A stretch of 64,000 nucleotides of DNA from Bidens hawaiensis (taxonomy: Eukaryota > Streptophyta > Magnoliopsida > Asterales > Asteraceae), in NCBI GenBank assembly GCA_021521415.1, contig JAIQDT010002053.1:248001-312000 (forward strand). The letters run 5' to 3'. The position numbers were made by a program, and so were the translations under genes. Position 1 is the stretch's first letter; each line of letters begins with the position of its first letter. Below the pieces are notes generated by a model. That model saw only the letters and a program-made list of their open reading frames with translations. It was not told the origin of the DNA and ran no database searches. Shown here in pieces: positions 1 to 10,700 of the stretch.

Positions 1-1428
1 CATTTTCACTAAAACCGAGCTAGAAAACCCTAGAATTCGTTTAACCGAAAAGCCTACTTAGACTTCTCCAACTGACCTAAAATTTTGTGTCTAACTTATA
101 CATGTTATAAAAAGCTTATCTGGAATTGTCCAGAATTTTTCATGATATTTAACTATTTTTAACCATTTTTGGCCAAAACCGAGCATTAAATTCACCAAAT
201 ATTCATCCTTTGTCCAAAAATTACCAAAATTTCACAGAACTCTTATTTTCATGTGTTTAACACCTCTGTCAAATTTTATGACCTAACTCTAAACCGTAAA
301 CAATCTGTCCAAAAATCCATAACCGAACATAAACCGAATATACCTTTCGTTTTCCGCCACTACAAGCTACAAACTCGTCTTTCCGCCTTATCTACCACTA
401 AATACAGAACCTACAACCAACATACCACAATACCAAGCAAGTTACACTCACAATCAAGCCTCTTACACTATAGTTTCGGTTATTGTTTCAAAACTAATGT
501 TTAAACCGTAAAAATTCGTTTTTGGTTCGTTTAACTCATTTCTTGGACCAATATCCCTTGTATAACCCGTATACATCACTTGATCATGCAAGAATCGGTT
601 TTCATCTTTGAAACCTCATTTTCTTGCAAATAAACTCAAGAAACGAATATGGAAACGTATATAACTCGATTTTTACCTTGTTTCTCTTGCTAAAATTCCG
701 GGTTTTTAGATGATCTTGTGGAGAGAATTGAAGATTGTTGAATGTTTGTTGAGAAAAAAAATAACAAAGTGATGGGGTAACACCCCTTAATTCCGATCGG
801 TGTATGAGGGGGGTGGGGTGGGACCCACCTCTCCATTCTTGGCCACTCATTTGGATATTCGCAATCCGGATAATGTTTTGGATAATCTGGTTCATTTCGT
901 TTTTCGGTTAAATGTTTAATTCGGCTTAAAACGAGGATAAAACGGTCGTTTTCGGCTTAAAAATGAACTTTATATAAAACCACTTTAAAAACTTTAAAAA
1001 CTTAAACCATGACTTTCATTAACTTAAAACATCATATTATTAATAATTGCGCATCTTTTTCGGCTTGATTGATCGTCTCTTGCTCGGTTTGGTATTAAAG
1101 GTTTCGTTTAATGTACCGACGTACCATTAAATCGAAATTCTTTTTCTGTGCCGTACTTTACTTATCCTGAAGCATTAATGCTTCGTAAAATCACTAAATA
1201 TTATAGATATCGTCTATAATTGAACCCTCGATTCGTTCGGGTTTCAATAACTATCGATCGATTAATCGCATATTCAATACGATGAATTATATATTCACGT
1301 ACAATCACTACAGTGAACCATGTATTCTCGTATAATTACTATGGTAATTCATGTACCCGACGTTAAATATAACGTAACTATTGTCTACCGGTTAAGGTAT
1401 ACCTGGTTTCGTCGGAATCGTTACAGTT
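1..1428 (-). mobile_element. Gypsy family-B LTR fragment, 5' part, cut by the window edge
   Basis: Read on the minus strand, this tract starts at 1428 with TGTAACGATTCC and runs colinear with the start of the intact LTR at 10245. Shared landmarks are the GTATACC block near the start, the AT-rich promoter tract and the AAACCGAGCTAG block near position 20. It is clearly more diverged than the two LTRs of element B are from each other, so it is a different and older insertion. Its LTR 5' end abuts the end of the env-like ORF of element A, so this element seems to have inserted there. The bases just right of it, GTTCC, would be one copy of the target duplication; the other copy lies outside the window. 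Confidence 0.8.
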
Positions 1429-1434
1429 CCTCAG

Positions 1435-4304
1435 TCATTGTGACTCGAGGGACACAACACTGGCAGCTTCTACACCTTTTCCATCATTGCCATTTTGATC
1501 ATCAGATTCATCAGACTCATCCTCAGTTGAGTCATATACTGCATCTATCTTGGGTTCATCTGAAGGTGGATGTTCTGGGATTGACACATTTGGCACTCCT
1601 TGCATAAATGCTTCAGGCCTTATGGTTTGCAATGGTATTGCCCTGATTGGACTTGCCTCATCATCAGGAATCTCTACAAAGTATTTATTTTGATCATCCC
1701 ATCTTCCTTTCTTTGCAGACTTTGTACCTTCAGCTGGTATAAATGTTTCTGATCTATCCCTTTTTCTTGAGTATTTCTTTCCATACATGGGGTCATCCAC
1801 ATACTCCCATTCATCCGGGTTCTGTCTAATTTCATCTTTAATCTGTTGAGCCCATTTCTTTGTAGCCATTGACGCAATGGACTCACCAATCTCTTCTTCA
1901 TTCATCATTTCAATATTCAGATTTGTAGGTTCAGCAGTTTCATTAGAATTCTTTTCAGATTGACTTTGGGTTTGAAACATGCTAACCACTATGGCTAAGG
2001 AATTGTCTACTTCCTCATCTCTCTTCAGATTAATCAAAGCCTCAATTACATCTTGATCAGCCACTTCTTCATTAATTACTTTTGCCAAATTTGCTTGGTT
2101 GATCAAGATTTCCTGCTCTGCCAGCTCCTCTGGAGTCAGGGTTTAGGCCAAAATCTCCCTCTCCCTTGTTTCTCTCAGAATATTTTCTTGTTCTCTTTTG
2201 GCAGCAGCAGAGGCTTCTTCATCATCTCTAAACAAGATATCTTTCTCTGGATAAGCCTTAACAGGCTCTTTTTCAGTTACTTTAGCCTTTCCCTTACTCA
2301 ATCTTCTCTGGATCTCTTCTTCAGTTTCAGGCTCAACTTCATCAATATCTCTATCCAGTCTTTCCATCTCTTCTTCATGCTCTACAGTCTTGGAGGTTTC
2401 TGTTTGTTCAGTTTCTGGTTCAGTGAGTATCAACTCCTCAATAGCAGCATCTTCTTCATTCATTACATCAGTTTGAATGTCAATTAGATTATCAGTAGCC
2501 ACATCAGTCAAGACATCAGTATCTTCATCATTTAATTTTTCAATTTCATTTCCAGTCTCTTCTTCATTTCTCATTTCTTCCTCCTCCTCACTCCATACCA
2601 CATTCAGAACTTCATCGTTCACATCATAATTTTGTTCTCCAACATCTGATTTATCACCTTCATAATCAGCATCCTCTAATCTCCTTTCATCACTTTCCTC
2701 ACCATCATCATATGCATTCATGATGCATGTCCAACCATTTACAGTTTCCACATCTATATCCTTCTCAGTTTCAACATTTATCACAGAATTAGTTGGCTCA
2801 TTCACATTCTCCCCCTGTTTTGGGGCAGCTGAGGTCTTCTCAACCTCCTGCTCCAGGGCTTTAATTCTCAATTCAGCTCTAACCAACTTATCCAACAACA
2901 TAACATTTTCCATGGTGACCTCCTCATTCATCTTTCTTAATTCAGCAATCTCTAACATCAAGTCCAAATTTCTTTGGAGTAAGTCTGTGTTAGTGGGTGG
3001 TGATGCAGAGAAGGTTCATAATTAGGTTGTTCTTAAGTTGTAGTTTGAGTTTGGATAAGAGGTTGTGGTGGTGATTGTGTATGAGGTGGGCTTGGAATAA
3101 ATGGATCAGTGTGAATTGGGCTAGTGGTTGGTGGTGTTTGTTGTGTTGAGGATAAATGAGTTGATGTTTTAGGCTGGCTCAAGGTTAAGGCTTGAGGTGG
3201 GGATTGAGTAGTTTGGTGTGGGGGAGTTTGTGGTGGTGATGGTATAATAGGTTGGTCAAGGTGTAATGGTGATTGTGGTGGTGTTGGAATAGGTAGGTCA
3301 GTTGGTAATGGATGGTGTGATCGGGTTTGTGGTTGTTGTTCAGGTTTATCAATTTGCTCCCCCTGATCCAGTGCAATATCATTCATGGCTACTCCAGCCC
3401 CTCCTTCATCTCCATCATGATCATCATTTCCACCTTCAGAACATCATCCTCACTTTCAACATCATCTTCCCCTCCTTCCTCCTCTGAGCTAAACTCAGGA
3501 ACCGGCATAATTTCCAAATCATGGTTCAACAACCATGGTAATATTTCAAAAGGAGTGTTGGAATTGAATCTGTTAGCCCTTCCAGGATTTGCAATTCTTC
3601 TATATGTGTCTGGATCCTTCAGCTGTTGTGTCATACCAATTGTGGGGAAATCTTGTAATTCCCTATTAAAGATTATCTGCAGGAATCTAGGGTATTGCAA
3701 GAATCTATCCTCTTCTGCCTTCTTCAAATTTCCAATCATGCCATCAAATATCATCTTAGAAGAATTGAAAGGAAGATCATATATAATGCCAACAGTGGCA
3801 TTTGCTAAATCATGACTCATCAGAGTTCATGATCCTTTTCGGAGCAAACCCTTGTATCACATGATGAATCAAGAATCTATACAACATTGGGAACATCCCT
3901 TTTTGAAATTGTCCATCATGGACAGTTCCCTGGTACCCCATTGTCTTCTCAAAGATCCTCAACAAATGATCAGTATTGAAATTAATATGATTATGGTCAT
4001 CATCACGTAACTGCAGACATCTTCTTATCATTCCTTTTGTAACATGAATATCATGGCTAGCAACAGTTGCTTCGATTCTTTTACCATGTATGTCATCCAT
4101 AAGTCTTGCAGAACGCCAGAAATCTAGGGATTGATTTATGTATATGATTGGGCATTCTGTGAAAGAAAATCGCACATTTGATCTAGCCATCCAAGAAATC
4201 ATCCTCTCCACTGGCTCATTGTTGGGAGTGACCTCTAACAGTGCGCACATATTGTGCTTTGGTTCAAAGGCATACTTAGGTTGAACTTCTTCATCTTCTG
4301 CCAT
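1435..4304 (-). pseudogene. env-like third ORF of copia element A, broken
   Basis: This is the third ORF of a SIRE-type Ty1/copia element, a class found after pol in many Asteraceae elements; its function is unproven. The likely start is the ATG at 4304 (MAEDEE), 2 nt after a predicted splice acceptor. The N-terminal block (about 4300-3450) has the conserved features KHNM, IYINQSLDFW, the start of an IRRCLQL helix, and RFLQYPRFLQ. It is followed by an S/P/Q-rich low-complexity linker (3386-3033), a coiled coil (about 2960-2830), and long Glu/Asp-rich stretches to the end at 1435. It is broken by frameshifts near 3820, 3430 and 2980, a TAA near 3045 and an in-frame TAA at 2143. It shares its N-terminal fold pattern with the ORF at 37879. 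Despite the name env-like, I see no signal peptide or clear membrane span. Automated annotations sometimes give such ORFs longin-like names, which I would not trust. Confidence 0.75.
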
Positions 4305-4306
4305 AT

Positions 4307-4532
4307 CTGAACCACACAATCAAACATATTCAAAGTGAAATTAGCATAAAAGATCATTACTTTAAGAAATTTCAAGTTATAAATTTGTAGAAGAAAGAGA
4401 GAAATTTTACTAAGAACCTGATCTTCAACAAATTAATAACCTAAACACAAAAACAGAGTATTAGTAATCAAGTACATAATCGAAGTCCATTATAATCTAT
4501 TCGTTATTGGAAAACACATTATTATTGCTTAC
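4307..4532 (-). other. predicted intron in the leader of the env-like ORF
   Basis: On the minus strand, a strong 5' splice site (CG|GTAAGC, intron starting at 4532) is followed 226 nt later by a pyrimidine-rich TTCAG acceptor at 4307. The acceptor lies exactly two bases before the ATG at 4304. Together with the TATA box at 4684 this gives a first exon of about 110-120 nt. The signals are seen in the sequence; use of the intron is inferred. The same arrangement is found at 37260-37876 in element C. Confidence 0.5.
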
Positions 4533-4676
4533 CGATTCGGAATTAGGGGGCTAATTCAAATTAGGGTTTGTCTTAGAGATGAATATGATAAGTCGGTTAA
4601 GTTTCTTTGAGAGTAAGCAGTTGCAGTGGAAGGAGGGAGAGAGGGAAAATAATGTTGAAAATATCCCTAACTCCCC

Positions 4677-4684
4677 CTTTTATA
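4677..4684 (-). promoter_or_regulatory. TATA box upstream of the env-like ORF
   Basis: The minus strand reads GGTATAAAAGG here, about 380 bases before the env-like ATG. It lies directly downstream of the CCCGAA word array, as does the LTR TATA box at 27530-27536. It supports an internal promoter in the pol-env spacer. Confidence 0.5.
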
Positions 4685-4772
4685 CCTTTTGAAAGTGGGT
4701 TTTAAATGCATTTTGTCGTGTAGTAAATTATTAGCTGTCAAACATAATAATCTTATCCAATTTAAAACCTTA

Positions 4773-5725
4773 CCCGATTAAAATTAAAACAGTTAAACTT
4801 TACCCGGAAAAATTTTCATTATTAATTGACAAAGTTTACCCGGCATCTTCCACTTACAAACCTTGCTTGGTCAAGTTAACTAATTTAGAGTCAAGTTAAG
4901 ATGAAGAAAGCTTACTCGAAATACCAGATTTCTTGAGAACTTAATTACAAGACAAACAATCAAGTATAAAATATCAAATAAGCATTTTTGCTAGGAATCA
5001 ATTAAGATACCCAAATTAATTTCTCACATATAAATCAAGTAACTCATTCTAGGAAAAACCCTATCAAAATCAGAAACACATTCAAGCAAACATACTTTGA
5101 TGAAAAGTGTGCCCGAGTAACCTTCCAAATGTATGGTGTGCCCGAACAACCTTCATAAGTAAAGTATACCCGAATAACCTTCCTAGAGTATAAAGTGTGC
5201 CCGAAATAATATCTGGCAGACAGTGTACTCGGAAAGTCAAATTTTGAAATTACAAAGTATATTGAGGGAACAATAGTGTACCCGGAATATAAAGTGTGCC
5301 CGAAAGACAAAGTCTGCCCGAAAACACTTGTATTTTCAAAGAAATCATAATCACAAACAATACATAGCATGCTTGGAAATAGATTAAACATAAAACACCT
5401 AAGTATATAATATCAGGTATGCTCGAGAACTTAATCAAACAGTTTAGTCTACGCGAGACAATTTAAATCATCAAATAATACCCGAAAAAGATAAACTTAG
5501 ATAAAAGTACCTAAGTGTGCCCGAAAAGGTTATAAAGCATAAAACCTTACCCGAAACTACGCATTCAATCATAAGCAATCAGGCTTGCCCGGAAAGTAAC
5601 TAAAATAGTAACTCTACCCGAAAAGTATCAAATACTTCAAAGCATGCCCGAAAACGATAAACTTAGATAAGAGTATCTAAGTATACTCGTAAAGGTTATA
5701 AAACATTAAACCTTACCCGAAAATA
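4773..5725. repeat. array of ACCCGAAA/GCCCGAAA words in the pol-env spacer
   Basis: About 20 copies of the word (A/G)CCCGAA or CCCGGAA occur in about 950 bp, with uneven spacing of roughly 20-90 bases. Examples are at 4803, 5111, 5140, 5168, 5200, 5279, 5298, 5317, 5480, 5520, 5550, 5587, 5617, 5645 and 5717. The DNA between copies varies, so this is a clustered motif rather than a tandem satellite. The same word recurs in the 5' LTR of the same element (27719-28281). Both arrays lie just upstream, in the minus sense, of a TATA box. Confidence 0.7.
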
Positions 5726-5809
5726 CATATTCAACCTATTAAAGGCAAAATGCAACACTGTTTGACTCAAACCACTACCACTTGTCAGAGACATTTCAGA
5801 CCATAGTTT

Positions 5810-6393
5810 AAGAGCAAATGGTGCATTTAGAGATCAAATTTCAGTTATGTTTCTTTTCAAAACAATTTCTTTTATAAACTGAAAAGATCTCAAGAATGGG
5901 ATTATATTGACAAAGTAGCTTTCTCAATACTTCATTCTCAGCATTATTATGACTTCAAAGACAGGTCAACAGCAGGTCTAGACTTAACATGGTTTTCATC
6001 TCTTTGGTGATATTATTAAAATTCAATTAAGTTTGCAGTCAATTTAATGGATAACACATATTTTTTCTGATGCTTCTTATCTATCCTCAAGGCTTATTTG
6101 GCCTCCTCCAGATCACCCCAATTTGACTTTGACCCCCTGTTTTTGGTTAAAACTTTTAATGACAGAACATATTTTTGAAAACTTATAAGATCTTTCTTTT
6201 AAAATCTACAAACATATGTGAGGTTGAACATTGGACTTATATGCCACGCAAATCGGACTTACAGGCCTTTCATTCAGGATGTTTAAAGGACTTATATTAT
6301 TGCCTCCACCCTTGTAGTTCTGGAATTAACCCTCATGTTTGTTTTTTCTCAATAAAAATTTGTGAACATGTATCAACTTTGGTTGAATAAACA
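5810..6393 (-). repeat. U3-like block duplicated from the element A LTR
   Basis: The block is colinear with 28480-29013 in the 5' LTR of element A. Shared landmarks include GGTGCAT, ATCAAATTTCAGTT, TACTTCATTCTCA, TTTGGTGATAT-type text, GGCTTATTTGGC, GAGGTTGAAC, TTGGACTTA, CGGACTTACA and CCCTCATGTTT. By eye about three quarters of bases agree, with many small indels. Either this is the element's 3' LTR, with the env-like ORF lying outside it, or U3 was copied into the pol-env spacer. I favour the second reading: no R/U5 match, no primer site and no clear polypurine tract are seen here, and pol is too well preserved for LTRs this diverged. Confidence 0.65.
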
Positions 6394-7568
6394 GCTATTC
6401 TTTGTCATTCTTTTAAAAGATGTTACATTTTGGGTAACCAAAGACCAACAAGCTTGTGTATGACTGGATAATCACTTTTCTGCCTATCATGCATAGACAA
6501 CAATGTAACTCCACATAAATCATAGCATTTCCTTTAAGTTTATATCACCTCAGATTTTACATATCATGAGAAAGCAACCATACATGTTAATGATTGTACT
6601 AAGAGTCCTTTTAGCCTAATAAATCCATATGATTGGCTAAGTAGTCAATGTACTATCATTTCACATTAATATTCAATTTAATATTCAATCACCCCAATGT
6701 CTCTTAATTGTTAGGTAAATGGCTATTCTGTTTGACCACAAGTGGTCAACAGGACCAAACATACATTGCGAATATATATCCTTTCAAAGTCAGAGCTATT
6801 GACATAGTTTTTTTTAAGTGAAGGAATAGAAAACAAGTTATAATTGCCCCAAATGCTTTCAGTTTTCTGGTTAATGGCTATCCTTTTAATCTTTGCAGAT
6901 TGCAGGACCAAACATACACAAGTGTATGTCCTTCCAACTGGGAAAATGACATAATTTTCAGCAAAGATAACTACCTAAGACTTTTCATTGAAAAATCCTT
7001 CTTTTAAGCTTCTTTAAAGCTTGAACTGAATAGTATTATCATTTCTTACACCATTAACAACTTGCTCATGTTTGATCAAAATTTTGTGATTATGCAAAAA
7101 TTCATTTGATAATTCATTTGAAACCTTTAAATTTGACATAAAGACATATTTTGACACAAACAGTTGTAACATATTCAAATCTTAATCATTCTTAACATCA
7201 TCAAAACAAGTAGACATTCTTAACATTCATAGTCTAACCTATCCTAATAACATCAAGATGATCAGATAACATACATATTCAAGCAATCATAATCAAGTGA
7301 TTACTCATGACATCAGATAAGCATTTAATCAGTTTAATCAATCCAAACTACTTATAATAATATCAAAACAATTAACTGATGATCAATCATTATCATCAAT
7401 GATATATAAATAGCACAGATAATCAGTTAAGCACAAAACAGTTAACAGTAAACAAGTCATATTCATAACATATTCATTTAACATATTCATTCAACATTCA
7501 AAGTATGTGACCTCAAGTAAGAATAGTCAATTAGCACATTGAGACACACACTAAGCACACATCCTCAA
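6394..7568. other. non-coding spacer after copia A pol
   Basis: No coding sequence is seen. A degenerate direct duplication of about 150 bp shares AGGACCAAACATAC at 6751 and 6904. The rest is AT-rich 3' spacer between the pol stop and the U3-like block. Confidence 0.5.
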
Positions 7569-9045
7569 TCAGACCTCATCTGAGTTGATCATACCCAGAG
7601 CTTTCAGAAGAAAGTTGAATCTGGTTCTGTCAAGTGGCTTGGTGAATAGGTCAGCCAAGTGGTCACTTGTGTCAACTCTCTGCATTTCAATCAAACCTTT
7701 TTCATTACAATCTCTAATGATATGATGTCTGATTTCAATATGCTTAGTCTTTGAATGTTGGACAAGATTCTTAACAGTAAAATATGCAACAATATTATCA
7801 ATGAGAATAGGGGTATTCAGAAAATTCAGACCATAATCCAGCATCTGGTTCTGAATCCATAGAACTTGGTCATAGCAGGCAAATGCAGCAATGTATTCAG
7901 CTTCAGCAGTTAAGATTGAGACAGTAGTCTGCTTCTTGCATTGCCATGACACCAGCCTTTCACCCAAAAATTGACATCCACCTGAGGTTGACTTCCTGCT
8001 CATTTTACAGCCATCATAATCACTGTATGTGTAGGCAATAAGGTCAAAATATTGGTTCTTTGGATACCAAATTTCTAAGTCTGGTCTACCCTTCAAATAT
8101 CTAAAAATTCTCTTAACAGCATTCATGTGGGAGACTTTTGGACTTGCTTGGAATCTTGCACAGACACATACAGCAAACATGATATCTGGTCTTGAAACAG
8201 TAAGATACATCAGAGACCCAATCTTTGCTCTGTATTCATGTTCATTTACGGGCTCCCCCTTTTCATCAGCTACCATCTTTTCTTTGGTATCCATAGGAGT
8301 TGAAGCAGTCTTCAAATCATTACATTTGAATTTGTCTAGGATGTCCTGCACGTACTTAGACTGGTAGATGAAAATCCCATCAGCTTTCTGCTGAACTTGC
8401 AATCCAAGAAAGAAGTTCATTTCCCCCATTGAACTCATGTTGTATTTGGATTTCATTACCCCTTCAAACTCCATGCACATTTGTTCATTTGTTGAACCAA
8501 AGATGATAGCATCAACATAGACTTGTACTATCAGCAAGTCTGATCCCTTTCTCTTGTAAAAGAGTGTCTTGTCAATGGCTTCTCTTTTGAAACCATTTTC
8601 AAGAAGATGATTTGACAGCTCATCATACCATGCTCTAGGAGCCTGATGCAATCCATAAAGGGCTTTATTTAGTTTATACACCCTGTTTGGATACACTGGA
8701 TCTTCAAAACCTGGTGGTTGAGCAACATACACCTCTTCATCAATCTTTCCATTTAGGAATGCAGACTTTACATCAAGCTGGAACACCTTAATGTTCTTTG
8801 AGGCAGCATATGCAAGAAAGATTCTAATTGCCTCAAGTCCTGCAACTGGTGCAAAGACTTCCTCAAAGTCTATTCCTTCCTTTTGAAAGCATCCCGATGC
8901 CACAAGTCTAGCCTTGTTCTTAATCACAATTCCCCTCTCATCCCTTTTGTTTCTGAAAATCCATTTTGTTCCAATTGCAGATCTGTTCCTTGGCTTGTCA
9001 ACAAGATCTCAAACATGTAGATCTCTCAACTGTGCCAGTTACTCC
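7569..9045 (-). pseudogene. copia A reverse transcriptase and RNase H
   Basis: This is the RT-RNase H part of a Ty1/copia polyprotein. The open stretch is 452 aa (8927-7569), and recognisable RT sequence runs further upstream (GTKWIFRNK) to about 8990, where a TAG interrupts it. Motifs in order are [51 protein letters not shown], the RNase H blocks RKSTSGG and TAEAEYIAA, then TKHIEIRHH and LADLFTKPL. The catalytic YVDD reads YVDA: the codon for the second Asp is GCT (8508-8510), so this copy should lack polymerase activity. It is downstream of the integrase and upstream of the pol-env spacer. Confidence 0.9.
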
Positions 9046-10244
9046 TACATTGCCTCCACCCAACTACTGTCCTTTAGTGCTTGAACAATGTTCTTTGGTT
9101 CTATTTGGGATAGAAAGCAGGAGTATAAACAAATGTTTGCAGATTCAGAATGACTTCTAGTAACTCTTTCATTTATATCTCCAATGATGTTTTCAGATGG
9201 ATGATTCTTTTCAACATAAGGGGTTTGTACTATCATATCCGCAGACATATTTGTGTTAAGATTTGATTCATTGAGAACTGGTTCTTCAATGATCAATTCT
9301 GTTTCAGCATCATGAAACTCTGGTGCTTCTTCATTGTGTTGTCTTGATGTAGATGCACCATTGTTTCCTATATTCAAGCTTTCAAACAATTGTTTAAATC
9401 TTGTGGTATTCACATCTTCTTCAGTTGTTTGGTTGCTTGGGTTCTCCTCAGTCTGAACTTGATCACTCTCCACTTCTTGATTGTCTTGATTAAGCTCTGC
9501 ATGATCTTGTTCTTGGTCAACATTGTCATTTGAGATACCCTTGATAAATGTATACTCCTTTTCTTTGCTAGCAACCTTCTTCCATAATCCTTCCAAGTCC
9601 AATGTTTTCTTCTTTTCTCTTCATATACACTGGTCTTGTAGAATAAGTCATCAAAGTCTTCAGGATAAATCTTGAAAGACCTTATCAATTTTTCATGATC
9701 AAACAGCCATGCTGCACCATCAACTGTATTGAACTGATTCTCATTAAATATGATGTCAGATGACTAAATAACACTCATATGGTCTTTCACATATACTCTG
9801 TAAGCTTTTGAGTGTGTAGAATATCCAACAAAGAAACAATCCAACGACTTAGTTTGAAACTTTTTCAAGTAATCCCTGGTGTTTAAAAGAAAACATTTGC
9901 ATCCAAAGGGCTTGAAAAACTTGATATAAGGCTTTCTATTGTTGAAAATTTCATATGGTGCCATGTTATGCCTTTTATTAACAAGTACCTTGTTCTGAAC
10001 ATAGCATGCAGTATTTATGGCTTCTGCCCAAAATGTCACTGGTAAATTTGCATCTGTTATCATGGTTCTTGCAGCTTCAATAAGTGTTATGTTTCTTTTT
10101 TCTGCAACACCATTTAGTTCAGGAGTTCTAGGAGCTGTGAATTGCTGACATATTCCCTTTTGTGTGCAGAATTCTTCCATGACTCCATTTTTGAACTCTG
10201 TACCATTATCACTTCTCATGGTTTTAACTTTCTTATTCAGTTTG
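9045..10244 (-). pseudogene. copia A integrase, C-terminal part, and linker to RT
   Basis: This is the continuation of the integrase after the insertion of element B. It holds the second catalytic Asp (RSDNGTEF, about 10205) and the catalytic Glu (NGVAEKRN, about 10110), then the usual PYEIFNNRKP, FGCKCF and FFVGYS blocks. A TAG at 9764 interrupts it, and a frameshift near 9600-9690 leads into an acidic Gln/Asn/Glu-rich linker (9602-9045) that joins integrase to RT in copia elements. The upstream integrase half lies at 22529-23385, on the far side of the 12.3-kb insertion. Confidence 0.88.
10240..10244. repeat. target-site duplication GTTTG, left copy
   Basis: GTTTG immediately precedes the LTR start TGTAAC at 10245 and is repeated at 22524-22528 directly after the LTR end TTACA. 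A perfect 5-bp duplication shows that B inserted as an intact unit into the integrase of copia A. Confidence 0.93.
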
Positions 10245-10693
10245 TGTAACAATTCCGGGAAATTCAGGTATACCCTAGCCGGAATATACTACTTACGTGT
10301 TATTTAATACTGAATATATGAATTATAATGTGATTATACGAGTATATAAGATTCTCAGTACGAATTATACTCAAATGTACAACTAGTCGTATCGGAATTA
10401 CGATTAATCGATGAACGGTTATTGAAACCCGAACGAATCGGGAATTACATTATAGACGAAATATATAATGTTTAGTGATGTTTACGAAGTATTAAAGCTT
10501 CGGGATAAGTGAATTATAGCACAGAAAAAGGATTTCGATTTATTAGTACGTCTGTACGATAAACGAAACCTTTAACCTCAAACCAAGCAAGAGACGATCG
10601 ATCAAGCCGAAAAAGATGCACAATTACCGACAATATGATGTGATAAGTCAATAAATGTCATGGTTTAAGTTTTTAAAGTTTTTAAATCGGTTT

Positions 10694-10700
10694 TATATAA
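10694..10700 (+). promoter_or_regulatory. candidate TATA box in the 5' LTR of B
   Basis: TATATAA lies within an AT-rich stretch about 450 bp into the LTR. It is copied at 19854-19860 in the 3' LTR and is roughly kept at 970-980 in the diverged minus-strand fragment. There is no direct evidence for the start site. Confidence 0.35.

Noticed and set aside
253..504. 83-codon ORF near the window start
   Set aside because: It lies in LTR sequence, on the strand opposite to the element, with no domain.
2053..2487. 144-codon plus-strand ORF rich in Phe, Leu and Ser
   Set aside because: It is the reverse complement of the Glu/Asp-rich part of the env-like ORF, which makes a false hydrophobic ORF.
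2808..2822. Polypurine-like AGGGGGAGAA on the minus strand
   Set aside because: It falls within the reading frame of the env-like ORF and no LTR start follows.
4773..5725. Word array read as a satellite or centromere repeat
   Set aside because: There is no constant period, and the DNA between words is unique.
5810..6393. Simple reading as the 3' LTR of copia A
   Set aside because: It is kept as the main alternative, but R/U5, primer site, polypurine tract and target duplication are not found, and divergence is high for the state of pol.
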